From assembly GCA_009886115.1 (NCBI GenBank), contig VFJJ01000063.1:1-56042 (forward strand): a stretch of DNA of 56,042 bases. Reading direction: 5' to 3'. A program made the position numbers and the translations under genes. Shown here piece after piece: positions 34,901 through 41,804 of this stretch; within the stretch, counting starts at the first letter, position 1; each line of letters starts with the position of its first letter. This DNA is from Actinomycetota bacterium (GTDB lineage: Bacteria > Actinomycetota > Acidimicrobiia > IMCC26256 > VFJJ01). The notes beneath the pieces are model-generated. The model saw nothing but the letters and a program-made list of their open reading frames with translations, had not been told where the DNA came from and ran no database searches.

Positions 34901-35259
34901 CGGGTCGTATCGTCGACGACGACCGCACCCCCACGCTCGCCGTGACCGGCGCCGAGGCTGCGGAAGCGTCGGGCAGGGTGGCCGTCAGGGTCCGGCTCGA
35001 TCGGGTCTCGGTGGCCGATGTGTCGTTCGACGTGTCGACCACCTCGGGCTCCGCGGTCGCCGGAGGCGACTTCGTGGGGTCGGTGCGCCGGGTCACCATC
35101 CCGGCCGGATCGACGATCGCGACGGTGAACATCACGCTCGTCGACGACGGGCTCGACGAGCCGACCGAGACGTTCACGGTGGTCATCAGTGTCCCGTCGG
35201 GCGCCGTGATCGCCGACAGCTCCGCCTTCGCCGTGGTCCTCGACGACGACCCGGGTTGA
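31987..35259 (+). CDS. Secreted glycoside-hydrolase-like protein with six Calx-beta domains
   Basis: 1090 residues; ATG at 31987 overlaps the preceding stop (ATGA). A signal peptide (ATIVLVCCSLVAAVLGVA) precedes a TIM-barrel-like domain (about 50-415). It contains YEGCFLDSLGAAP, IWFDAERRTDGLAREL and GGAMAELFLRTP, similar to putative glycoside hydrolases of the GHL15-like type; acidic residues in FLDS and MAELF are candidate catalytic groups. From about residue 419 there are six Calx-beta domains of about 112 residues, each starting like PALSVADRKHIEGSGATG and containing GVDY..SGTLTIPAG and VDDDxxE..ETFSV. These bind Ca2+ in other proteins and mediate adhesion or extend enzymes from the surface. 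With the NHL and GH lipoprotein genes it forms a tightly coupled three-gene unit. Confidence 0.78.
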   Translation: MNRLGRAGAATIVLVCCSLVAAVLGVAPRLRGGAGVGVTPAQAAPALAAGNRLSPWAPGWQDSGAVTYTRAEAVEIATRYDFIVTLATSLRLHVAAMKAANPDVQIHVYLQGTFAGTQWPEDWYLHDATGARIKESSGSSWLMDPRSAGWRDEVATRCRDRLVTTGYEGCFLDSLGAAPLVGNFVTAAPIDPLTGAVWTFPDWLTATSSLARHVTQQNVPAPISGNGLGRGDIWFDAERRTDGLARELTGGAMAELFLRTPSDPVDAWPDESTWRNDVDMLAAAAAMGIPVMTTTKVWSTPAPTAAEATAWYRLAAATFLLGSDGTARFAFSTERADGAYGTDYSQPFLDLGVPVGSYRHSDGAYQRDFAGGRVVVNPSTAPATVPLHTALRDEAGALVTTVVVAPRGAAFLRSDPSAPPVVSVRDVGVNEAGVALVVVTSSKPSGSVLGIDWTLASGTARMGTDFVAPGAGNGTGTLVIPAGATQASLAVGIVADALDEHSPETFSLTISPPAGVLAGQTVADVAIVDDDSPPALSVADRKHIEGSGATGLVVSLDRPSGRTVTASWRLVAGSAAAGVDYQDASGTLTIPEAATSVLVPIVVVDDDDDELAETVSVVLSSPDGATVADGTGRLTIVDADPTPTVTIGDGEVLEGTSGAAMGFTVRINAVQAAPVTVGWTTEPQSASPGTDYLPSQATVTIPAGSLSAQVSVGLVDDSADEGDETFTVRLTTVPAGVAIGDATARGRIVDNDNTPKLRVMDAEIGENGASIAFPVLVSPVASQPIGFSFETRGASAAAGVDFVTSTGNVTIPAGVERYVVSVPMLDDALDEANERLSLVVSAVTGGVLVTDAAAAGRIVDDENVVVSAPASLAIADAERFEGNSTGTMPMSVSISKRLTNDVMVDWVATAESATAGVDYTATTGTITIPAGTSTVGFAVPIVDDGLDEPTETFSVSIATTSQNVVVGDAVAAGRIVDDDRTPTLAVTGAEAAEASGRVAVRVRLDRVSVADVSFDVSTTSGSAVAGGDFVGSVRRVTIPAGSTIATVNITLVDDGLDEPTETFTVVISVPSGAVIADSSAFAVVLDDDPG

Positions 35260-35281
35260 GCCGGGGCCCGGCAACCCCATT

Positions 35282-35314
35282 GTTCACCCGGATATCGATC
35301 GTGTTGGGGTGAAC
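35282..35314. promoter_or_regulatory. Inverted repeat GTTCACCC-N17-GGGTGAAC
   Basis: Perfect 8-bp arms at 35282-35289 and 35307-35314 flank a 17-nt spacer that itself contains GATATC and ATCGAT. The site lies between the Calx-beta gene and the quinoprotein gene, about 40-70 bases upstream of the latter's start. It could be an operator or a weak terminator. GTTCACCCGG resembles a unit of the actinobacterial PHO box, but here the units are inverted rather than direct. Confidence 0.45.
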
Positions 35315-35352
35315 GCAACCTTTTCGGCATGTCGGGCCGTCAGGATGGTCCG

Positions 35353-38082
35353 ATGCGCGCGAACGTGGCGTTTCGAGTGCTCGATCGCCAGCGTCGGACG
35401 ACGAGCAGGTCGACGAAGCGGCGGGGGCTCGCCTGCCTGGTCGTGATCGCGGCGGTGGTGGCGGCGGCGTTGCCGTCAACGCCGGCCGGATCGGCCGAAG
35501 TGCTCGACGGCTTCGTCGACGAGGTCGTGCAAGCGAACCTGCCCCAGCCCATGGGCATGGAGTTCGCTCCTGACGGGCGGCTGTTCGTGTACGGCAAGCA
35601 GTCGGGCGTGGGTCACGTCATCTCGATCGTGAAGAACGGCGTGTTCCTGGCCCCGCCGGCGCTGGCCGTTCCCGGGCCGCTCGAAGGCTCAGCCGGCATC
35701 CTCGGCCTGGCCTTCCACCCCAACTTCGCCACCAACGGTTGGATGTACATGAACCGCACCGTCACCGTCGGGGGCGTCAAGCTCAACCGGGTCAGCCGAC
35801 TCAGCGTCGTCGGCGACAGCATCAACGCGGCGAGCGAGGTGGTGCTCGTCGATCTGGAGCCCGTCCCGGCCGGCGAGATCCTGCACTACGGCGGCGACAT
35901 CGAGATCGGGAACGACGGGCGCCTGTACGTGTCGACGGGCGAGTTCACGATCGGGCCCGATGCCCGCCGCCTCACGAGCCGCAACGGCAAGATCCTCCGC
36001 TACGAGCTCGACGGCACCATCCCCGCCGACAACCCCTTCGTCGATCGCACCACCGGCAAGGAACGGGCCATCTACGCCATCGGTCTGCGCAACCCCTGGA
36101 AGATGGACCGCCACCCGGTGACCGGTGCGATCTACATCTCCGACGTCGGCTACGACACCTGGGAGGAGCTGAACCGCCTCGCCTACGGTGCCGACTACGG
36201 CTGGAACATCACCGAGGGCCCGACCACCGTGGCCGGGGTCACCAATCCCGACCTCGCCTACCCGCACGACGGGCCCGACCCCGAGACCTCGGGGTGCGCG
36301 ATCGTAGGAGGCGACTTCTACGCGGCGACAACGCCGAGCTTCCCGCCCGAGTACGTCGGCGACTACCTGTTCGCCGACTACTGCAACGGCTGGATCCGGG
36401 CTTGGGATCCGGCGACGGGCACCGTCACGACGCTGTCGCGGGGCCTGACCTTCGCCGTCGACGTCAAGGTCGACCCGGCGACGGGCGACGTGTACTACCT
36501 CGACCGCGAGCTCAACGGTGATTCGAGCTCGCCGAGTGGGGGCCTCGGGCGCATCCGTCACGTCGGCGGCACGCTCGGTCTGCGCGTCACCGTCCCGCCG
36601 ATACCCCTGACCGTGGCCATCGGTGAAGCGGCCACGTTCTCGGTGACGGCCAGTGCGCCTCCGCCGCTCAGCTACCAGTGGGAGCGCAACGGGACGCCCG
36701 TCCCCGGAGCGACGCTGCGTGAGCTGACCATCCCCGATCCGCAACCGGCAGATTCCGCAGCCACGTTCACCGTCGTCATCCGCGACGGCACCAGCGCGCA
36801 GCTCGAGACGACGCCCGTGGCGCTCACCGTGACGGCCAACCACGCGCCCACGCCCCAGATCTTCCGGCCCGTTGTGGGGCGGCAGTTCGTCGCCGGGCGG
36901 ACGATCCAGTTCCAGGGAGCCGCGTCCGACGCCGAGGACGGCGTGCTCCCCGATGCCCAGCTGACCTGGGAGGTCGAGCTGCGCCACGGGATCCACACCC
37001 ATGGCCTCGTCCCCGAGACGTCGGGTATCTCCAGCGGGTCGTTCGTGATACCGACCGGCGGCGAGACCGACCCCGACGTGTCGTATCTCGTTCGCCTCAC
37101 CGCGGTCGATGGCGACGGGGCCGTGCGCAGCGTCGTGCGCGAGGTGCTGCCGACCCACGTGGTCATGACGTTGCGGACCGAGCCCCCGGGGCTGCCCGTC
37201 CGGCTCGACGGGCTGCTGCAGGGCACCCCGTCCGACGTCACCGGTGTGGCCGGCGTGTTGCGCTCGCTCGAGGCGCCGGCGCAGGCGATCGTGGGCTCGC
37301 AGGTGTACGTGTTCAGCCATTGGTCCGACGGGGGAGCGCGGGTCCACACGATCTCGACGCCGGGCTCGTCGAAGGCCTACACCGCCCACTACATCCCCGC
37401 CCCGCTCGACACCACCATCACCAAACCCGCAGCCAACTCGACCGTCGCCGCACCGATGGTGATCGCCGGGTCGGCCACCGCCCCCTCCGGCGTCGCCGGC
37501 GTCGAGGTCGCGGTGCGTGATCTCGACTCGGGCCTGTGGTGGACGGGCTCGGGCTGGCGGACCACGCACGCGAAGTTCGCGGCCACCGTCGCCTCGCCGG
37601 GCAGCGCCCAGTCGAGCTGGACCGCATCGTTCGATCCGCCGGCCGTGAGTGGCCGCTACTACCTGGGAGCCGTGGCGCGGGGAGCCGACAACGTGCGAGA
37701 CGCGACGCCGGCGCAGGTGACCCCGGTGCGTATCGCTCCGCCGCTCGACACCACGATCACCAACCCCGTCAAGGGTCAGGTCGGTCCGTCTCCCATGATC
37801 CTGAGGGGCGCCGCGACGGCACCGGGCGGCGTGCGATCCGTCACCCTCGCTGTGCGCGAGCTCCCCAACGGGCGTTGGTGGAACGGATCGGCCTGGCAGT
37901 CGGCGTTCGTGCGCTTCCCGGCGACACTGGCGGTCGCCGGTGCCGTCGAGACCACGTGGAGCTCCTCCTTCGCCCCGCTCCCGTCGACAGGACGGTTCTT
38001 CATGTCGGCCCGCACGACCGACATGTACGGCGCCTACGACACGTCGGTGCCGATCGTCGACCCGTTCGACGTCACCGGCTGA
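35353..38082 (+). CDS. Secreted PQQ-dependent sugar dehydrogenase-like protein with Ig-like and two C-terminal modules
   Basis: 909 residues from the ATG at 35353 (AGGATGG upstream); an ATG at 35329 would add eight residues. A signal peptide includes LACLVVIAAVVAAALPS. Residues about 45-400 match the soluble glucose/sorbosone dehydrogenase propeller: LPQPMGMEFAPDGRLFV, GILGLAFHPNFATNGWMYM, NGKILRYELDGTIPADNPF, YAIGLRNPWKMD and ISDVGYDTWEELNRL. These enzymes oxidise sugars or sugar ends using PQQ and Ca2+. An Ig-like domain lies at about 415-495, followed by a PKD-like stretch. Two copies of a module starting PLDTTITxP (about 685-796 and 797-909) close the protein; the same module occurs in the NHL giant. 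A His equivalent to the catalytic base was not positively located. Confidence 0.8.
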   Translation: MRANVAFRVLDRQRRTTSRSTKRRGLACLVVIAAVVAAALPSTPAGSAEVLDGFVDEVVQANLPQPMGMEFAPDGRLFVYGKQSGVGHVISIVKNGVFLAPPALAVPGPLEGSAGILGLAFHPNFATNGWMYMNRTVTVGGVKLNRVSRLSVVGDSINAASEVVLVDLEPVPAGEILHYGGDIEIGNDGRLYVSTGEFTIGPDARRLTSRNGKILRYELDGTIPADNPFVDRTTGKERAIYAIGLRNPWKMDRHPVTGAIYISDVGYDTWEELNRLAYGADYGWNITEGPTTVAGVTNPDLAYPHDGPDPETSGCAIVGGDFYAATTPSFPPEYVGDYLFADYCNGWIRAWDPATGTVTTLSRGLTFAVDVKVDPATGDVYYLDRELNGDSSSPSGGLGRIRHVGGTLGLRVTVPPIPLTVAIGEAATFSVTASAPPPLSYQWERNGTPVPGATLRELTIPDPQPADSAATFTVVIRDGTSAQLETTPVALTVTANHAPTPQIFRPVVGRQFVAGRTIQFQGAASDAEDGVLPDAQLTWEVELRHGIHTHGLVPETSGISSGSFVIPTGGETDPDVSYLVRLTAVDGDGAVRSVVREVLPTHVVMTLRTEPPGLPVRLDGLLQGTPSDVTGVAGVLRSLEAPAQAIVGSQVYVFSHWSDGGARVHTISTPGSSKAYTAHYIPAPLDTTITKPAANSTVAAPMVIAGSATAPSGVAGVEVAVRDLDSGLWWTGSGWRTTHAKFAATVASPGSAQSSWTASFDPPAVSGRYYLGAVARGADNVRDATPAQVTPVRIAPPLDTTITNPVKGQVGPSPMILRGAATAPGGVRSVTLAVRELPNGRWWNGSAWQSAFVRFPATLAVAGAVETTWSSSFAPLPSTGRFFMSARTTDMYGAYDTSVPIVDPFDVTG

Positions 38083-38097
38083 GCAGACCTCGCACGG

Positions 38098-38310
38098 CCG
38101 GTACGTTCGCAAGCGGCCGTCGGCACAACGGCGACCTTCGGCGAGCCCGACGACCGCTTCGTGAGCGACGACGCACTCGAACGCGATGGTTGGCGTTTCA
38201 CGGCCCGGCACCGACACGTGACCAAGGCGCTCGCCGACCCCCTCGACCCTGAGCAGGGTTACCGGATCGTCAATCGGGAGAACCACTTCGTGTTCCGCGC
38301 CGCACCACGC
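38098..38310 (+). pseudogene. Orphan coding-like remnant of unknown family
   Basis: One plus-strand frame reads sensibly as protein over about 70 codons (TATFGEPDDRFV, DGWRFTARHRHVTKALADPL, GYRIVNRENHFVFRA). It has normal codon bias but no ribosome binding site, and it runs out against the convergent Fic gene. A GTG at 38161 is the only possible start. I do not recognise the family. It is probably the tail end of a gene truncated by rearrangement; a functional small protein is less likely. Confidence 0.25.
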
Positions 38311-38335
38311 CTACCTCGCCTTCCAGCAGAGTCCT

Positions 38336-39385
38336 TCACGCGCCGACTCTGTGCCAGCTCGCGCTGCGGCCGGTCCCGTCGTTGGCGATCAGGCCTTCGT
38401 TCCGCAGCTCGCTGAGAACGAGCCGGATGGTGTTGTCGCTGATGCCGGGCACGGTTCTCCGGATGTCGGCGATGGTGAACGGGGTCGGTGCGTGGAGCAG
38501 AACGAAGTCGCGTACCCGATCCTGCTTGGTACCGCCACCCGTGCCCGCAGCGACGCGGGTTCCGAAACGCGTGTAGGCGGCGTCGAGTCTCCCCAGCAGA
38601 TAGCTGGCCCACGGCCACGCGGCGTGTTGTCCGTCGTCGAACCAGCCCTTCGTCGATGCTTCGAGCGACCGGTAGTACTCGTCCTTGGTTTCGTAGATGA
38701 GTTGTTCCACACTCACGTACCTGCCGACCCCGTAGCCGGCCCGCTGGAGCAGGTGTGTGGTCACAAGCCGTGCGACGCGGCCGTTGCCATCGGCGAAGGG
38801 GTGGATGCACAGCAGGTCGAGCACGAACACGGCGATCACCAGGAGGGGATGGGTCTCGTTGTCGCGGAGCGCAGTGTTGGTGCGGGCGACGAGCTCGTCC
38901 ACGTAGAACGGTGTCTCCTGCCAACCGACCGGGGCAAAACGGGTGCTGGTGCTGCCGTCAGGGTGGCGATCGATGACCAAGTTGTCGTCGACCTTGAACT
39001 GGCCGCCGCGTCCGTCGGTGAAGGCGAACAGCAGTCGATGGAGGTGCAACACCAATCCGACGGCGAGGTCACCTGGGCCCTGTTGGTTGAGGTAGTCGAG
39101 CGCGGCGCTGTAGCCGGCGAACTCGGCTTCGCTGCGGTCGCGAATGCGCTGCGGATTCCCCGACACGAGGTTGGGCACCCGCACCTTGGCGACGTGTACA
39201 CCCTCGATCGCGCTCGAGGCGGTCACCGACTCGATGCGGGCCTGTTCCTGCAGGGCACCGAGCAGCTGCGGAAGCTGGTCGAGGTAACGGGCTTCGGCAC
39301 CGGCCGCCATGTCGATCCGGCGCAGCAGGGCGACGATGTCGCCTGGGACGGGATCGAGGGTGCTGGCTCGGGTAAAGCTCCTCAT
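38336..39385 (-). CDS. Fic family protein with C-terminal winged helix
   Basis: 349 residues. The catalytic Fic motif is complete: HPFADGNGR at residues 195-203, with His195 and the anion-binding NGR. These enzymes usually transfer AMP from ATP to Ser, Thr or Tyr of a target protein. An inhibitory helix motif SSAIEG (residues 57-62, Glu61) lies in the N-terminal region, so the protein belongs to the self-inhibited class and needs no separate antitoxin. The last ~70 residues form a winged helix (TIADIRRTVPGISDNTIRLV), typical of this large Fic subgroup and able to bind DNA. The ATG at 39385 lacks a clear Shine-Dalgarno. An AT-rich region with direct repeats lies 35-65 bases upstream. The target is unknown. 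Confidence 0.9.
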   Translation of the reverse strand: MRSFTRASTLDPVPGDIVALLRRIDMAAGAEARYLDQLPQLLGALQEQARIESVTASSAIEGVHVAKVRVPNLVSGNPQRIRDRSEAEFAGYSAALDYLNQQGPGDLAVGLVLHLHRLLFAFTDGRGGQFKVDDNLVIDRHPDGSTSTRFAPVGWQETPFYVDELVARTNTALRDNETHPLLVIAVFVLDLLCIHPFADGNGRVARLVTTHLLQRAGYGVGRYVSVEQLIYETKDEYYRSLEASTKGWFDDGQHAAWPWASYLLGRLDAAYTRFGTRVAAGTGGGTKQDRVRDFVLLHAPTPFTIADIRRTVPGISDNTIRLVLSELRNEGLIANDGTGRSASWHRVGA

Positions 39386-39418
39386 AGAACGTCACAAACC
39401 TATCAACATCGAGGACCT

Positions 39419-39449
39419 TTGGGTAGTTTGTTGGGTTCGTTGGGTAGTT
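39419..39449. promoter_or_regulatory. Direct repeats TTGGGTAGTT upstream of the Fic gene
   Basis: Two exact copies of TTGGGTAGTT (39419-39428 and 39440-39449) are spaced 21 bp, two helical turns, with a partial copy TTGGGTTCG between. They lie in the short AT-richer stretch just upstream of the Fic start. The Fic protein carries a winged helix, so autoregulation is conceivable. Confidence 0.35.
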
Positions 39450-39573
39450 CGGCGCGCAGGCTCGCGTCGGCCTCGGTCCCGTACGCAGACCATGCGGCCG
39501 GGTCGGCCGGTACGTGAGGGTGAGGGTGGGGGCGACGGTCGTCAGATGGTGCGCCGGTGCCTCGGGCCGTGCT

Positions 39574-39972
39574 TCAGGGTGTCACCTCACGGCGTTCGAT
39601 CATGCCGGCGAAGTGCTTGGGGGCATCGGGGTTGAGGCCCCAGCTCCAGATGACCTCGGGCGTGATCCTGATGAACTTCCTGCCGTGTTCGTCGGTCTCG
39701 GCCGAGGCTGCGCCGCGGACCTTGACGCCCCGTGGCGACCAGGGCTCGACGCTGGCGAGGTCGTCGATCACGAACGCAGCTCGTCCGGTCGCGGCGACGT
39801 TGCGCCACTTGATCGTCTTGGGGTTGTCGAGACCGTCGATCTCGATCCGACCGGTGGCGGTGATCGTGAAGGTGACCGGGGAGACGTCGGGCTCGCCGGA
39901 GGCCGACGCGGTCGCGATGCGCCCGAGCCGTTGCGTGGCAAGGTAGGCCTGCTCGTGGTCGGTGAAGGTCAT
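39574..39972 (-). CDS. PPOX-class F420-dependent oxidoreductase family protein
   Basis: 132 residues from the ATG at 39972, with GAGGAGCG upstream. The split-barrel flavin/F420-binding fold is recognisable: YLATQRLGRIATASASGEPD at the N terminus, PKTIKWRNVAATGRAAFVID in the core and a C-terminal RFIRITPEVIWSWGLNP-like strand (read KFIRITPEVIWSWGLNPDAP). This matches the small OxyR-type PPOX class F420 family of actinobacteria. Such proteins reduce varied substrates or bind F420; the substrate here is unknown. The gene is 86 bases downstream of the CDGSH gene on the same strand only by orientation (the CDGSH gene is upstream), so the two may share a transcript. Confidence 0.82.
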   Translation of the reverse strand: MTFTDHEQAYLATQRLGRIATASASGEPDVSPVTFTITATGRIEIDGLDNPKTIKWRNVAATGRAAFVIDDLASVEPWSPRGVKVRGAASAETDEHGRKFIRITPEVIWSWGLNPDAPKHFAGMIERREVTP

Positions 39973-40058
39973 CGTGCGCTCCTCGGATCGTTGCGATGTT
40001 GGTGTGTCGCCGGGTCGGCGTCGTCGTGGTGTCGTCGGCCGAGTGGCCACCCGACGGC

Positions 40059-40748
40059 TCAGTCGTCGATGAACCCGACCGCCTTGTGGCTCCCGTCGCA
40101 CAGCGGCTTGTTGGCCGATGCGCCGCAGCGACAGAGCGTGACCCGGTTGCGGGTCTCGATCGATCGTCCGTCGGTGTCGGCGATCGGGATGCTGCCGGTC
40201 ACCCACAGGGGTCCGTCGTCGGTGACCGCAATCGCTTGGGGCAACAGGGCTTCGATGTCGTCACCGTCGAAGCGGTAGGTGAGCGCACCCGACGGGCACC
40301 GTTCGATCATGGCGATCACCTGGGCCCTGACCGTCGAATCGGCCGTCTCGGGTACCTGCTTCCAGACGTTGGTCACGCGGGAGCCGCAAAAGCCTGCGTG
40401 CACGCAGATGGTGCGGTCGTCGCGAACGGTGATGCCCGTGCCGCCCAGCTCGTTCGAGCGCTCGTCGTAGGTACCCGTCGCGGTGTCGTCGGTGGTGAAG
40501 CCGGCCTTGGCGTGGGAGCGGTCGCAGAAGGGTTTGCGTTCGGACTGGCCGCAGCGGCACAGGACGTACCGGCCGCGGGTCTCGATCCGTTCGGTCGTCT
40601 CCCACGTCAGTGGCTCGCCGTGCTCGCTCGTGACTGCTCGGCGCCGGTACAGAGCAACGTCGCCGTTGACGGCCAGCGGACCGTTCGGCACCGTGGTGAT
40701 GGACGGGGAGGGGGTCTCGGTCGCAGGCGCGGTGTCGGCTTCGCTCAT
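40059..40748 (-). CDS. Iron-sulfur protein with two CDGSH domains and a divergent 4Fe-4S domain
   Basis: 229 residues from the ATG at 40748. Two CDGSH [2Fe-2S] motifs are present: CRCGQSERKPFCDRSH (Cys64, Cys66, Cys75, His79) and CRCGASANKPLCDGSH near the C terminus. Between them CVHAGFCG and CPSGALTYR match the divergent single-cluster ferredoxin domain often called Fer4_19. This combination is known from bacterial proteins thought to handle electron transfer or iron-sulfur stress; no substrate is known. The start codon lies only about seven bases after a TATAGT -10 element and has no Shine-Dalgarno, so the mRNA is probably leaderless. The promoter is overlaid by a perfect palindrome, implying tight repression. 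Confidence 0.88.
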   Translation of the reverse strand: MSEADTAPATETPSPSITTVPNGPLAVNGDVALYRRRAVTSEHGEPLTWETTERIETRGRYVLCRCGQSERKPFCDRSHAKAGFTTDDTATGTYDERSNELGGTGITVRDDRTICVHAGFCGSRVTNVWKQVPETADSTVRAQVIAMIERCPSGALTYRFDGDDIEALLPQAIAVTDDGPLWVTGSIPIADTDGRSIETRNRVTLCRCGASANKPLCDGSHKAVGFIDD

Positions 40749-40754
40749 GGTGAC

Positions 40755-40784
40755 CACTATACCTGAACAATCAGGTATAGTGAA
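40755..40784 (-). promoter_or_regulatory. Promoter of the CDGSH gene covered by a perfect 12+12 palindrome
   Basis: Arms CACTATACCTGA (40755-40766) and TCAGGTATAGTG (40771-40782) are perfectly complementary around ACAA. On the minus strand, TTCACT (40784-40779), a 17-base spacer and TATAGT (40761-40756) form a good core promoter. The palindrome thus covers the -10 and the spacer, an ideal repressor operator. The symmetric arm gives a TATAGT facing the other way too. No regulator gene is adjacent. Confidence 0.7.
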
Positions 40785-40788
40785 GGGA

Positions 40789-40902
40789 GTGTTCGGCTCG
40801 ATGCACCGAGTCCGCCGGAGCGCCGAGACGATGCCCTCCGCCGCCCGTCCCCGCCAACTGTTGGGTGTACGCATGACCCGCACCGGCACCGCGGTGGCAT
40901 GA
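40789..40902 (+). other. Possible 37-codon leaderless micro-ORF divergent from the CDGSH gene
   Basis: GTG at 40789 lies eight bases after the plus-strand TATAGT of the palindrome and opens a 37-codon frame ending at 40902. The peptide is Arg-rich and matches nothing I know. It may be the remnant of a lost divergent regulator or chance. Confidence 0.2.
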
Positions 40903-40909
40903 AGCTCAA

Positions 40910-40954
40910 CCGTCTTGACCGTCTCAGCCGTCTCAGCCGTCTCGGCCGTGTCAC
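40910..40954 (+). repeat. Nonamer tandem repeat (CCGTCTCAG type)
   Basis: Five 9-nt units: CCGTCTTGA, CCGTCTCAG twice, CCGTCTCGG and CCGTGTCAC. They lie in a 425-bp stretch (40749-41173) that holds no intact gene. Confidence 0.65.
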
Positions 40955-40995
40955 GGTCGTCGGCGACACCATCAACCCGGCGACCGAGGCCGGGA

Positions 40996-41125
40996 TCAGC
41001 GTTCGAGGATTCGCAGGACGTCGTCGGCTGCGTAGACCCGCCCGTAGGTGCCACCCGTGGTCTCCCGCAGGAGGCCGAGCCGTTCGAGGCGGGCGACGGG
41101 CGCTGTTGGCTGTGGGGTAGCTCAC
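40996..41125 (-). pseudogene. Frameshifted remnant of a Fic-family C-terminal winged helix
   Basis: On the minus strand, SYPTANSA is readable from 41122. A shift of frame then gives PVARLERLGLLRETTGG, TYGRVYAADDVLRILER and a stop at 40996-40998. SYPTA..A..RLxxLGxLRExTG..xGRVYxxDxxLxIL is the conserved end of many Fic proteins. Only this last ~43 codons survives, and the frame is broken at about 41100. It is unrelated in sequence to the winged helix of the intact Fic gene at 38336, so it marks loss of a second Fic gene. Confidence 0.65.
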
Positions 41126-41173
41126 GGCGTGCTAGGTGAAGCCGACGGTTGCGTCGAGGTTCGTTGATCTGGT

Positions 41174-41770
41174 TCACCGCGCCGGGTCGCTCGGGTCGGC
41201 CCCGCCGAGGGCCCGCCACACCAGCGTCGCGGTTCGGGCTGCCCAGCGCGAGGGGGCGGGCCCGCCGGCGAGAGCACGGGCGTACCAGTTCCCCGTCAAC
41301 ATCGCGACCGCCACCTCGAGATCGGCGTCGTGGTCGAGCAGGTCCGCGGAGCGAGCCCGCTCGAGGATCTCGCGCAGGCGGGTTCGGCGGGGAGCCACGA
41401 TCCGCTTGCGGTACAAGGCGACGAGGTCGGCGTCGGTACCGGCGTTCAGCATGGTGCCGACCATCGAGAGGCCGTCGGGACGGCTGATACCCTGCCGGAA
41501 CGCGTCGAGCTCGCGGACGAGATCGGCGTACGGGTCGTCGGTGTGCGGGCGCTCCTCGGCCCGGCTGAGCGCGGCGATGGCCGCCGTGGCCAGATCGGCC
41601 TTGGTCGGCCACCGGCGGTAGACGGCCTGGCGTGTCGTCCCGGCCTCCTGGGCGATGGCCACGACCGACATGGCCTCGTACCCGTGCTGGGCCAGATGCC
41701 GACGAGTGACCTCGAGCACCCGCTGATCGATCTCGGGATCCCTCGGCCGGCCCCGGCCCGCTTCGATCAT
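41174..41770 (-). CDS. TetR-family transcriptional regulator
   Basis: 198 residues from the ATG at 41770; a start 30 bases earlier at 41800 is possible. The N-terminal helix-turn-helix is typical: VLEVTRRHLAQHGYEAMSVV, AIAQEAGTTRQAVYRRWPTK. The C-terminal domain (about 70-198) is a generic ligand-binding helical bundle with YRKRIVAPRRTRLREILERA, common in TetR proteins with the TetR_C_11-like fold. The gene follows the PPOX gene at 41879 on the same strand, with 108 bases between. A partial dyad at 41805-41818, just upstream of its start, may be its own operator. Ligand unknown; the PPOX protein is a likely target gene. Confidence 0.88.
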   Translation of the reverse strand: MIEAGRGRPRDPEIDQRVLEVTRRHLAQHGYEAMSVVAIAQEAGTTRQAVYRRWPTKADLATAAIAALSRAEERPHTDDPYADLVRELDAFRQGISRPDGLSMVGTMLNAGTDADLVALYRKRIVAPRRTRLREILERARSADLLDHDADLEVAVAMLTGNWYARALAGGPAPSRWAARTATLVWRALGGADPSDPAR

Positions 41771-41804
41771 CGGCTCATGCGTTCGTCCGCGCCATCGCAA
41801 TACG

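Noticed and set aside
38336-39385. Fic gene as half of a toxin-antitoxin pair.
   Set aside because: The protein carries its own inhibitory motif (SSAIEG) and no small antitoxin gene adjoins it.
40755-40782. Palindrome as a terminator between the CDGSH gene and sequences to its right.
   Set aside because: It lies upstream of the CDGSH start, is AT-rich for a stem, has no T-run, and coincides exactly with a core promoter, which favours an operator.
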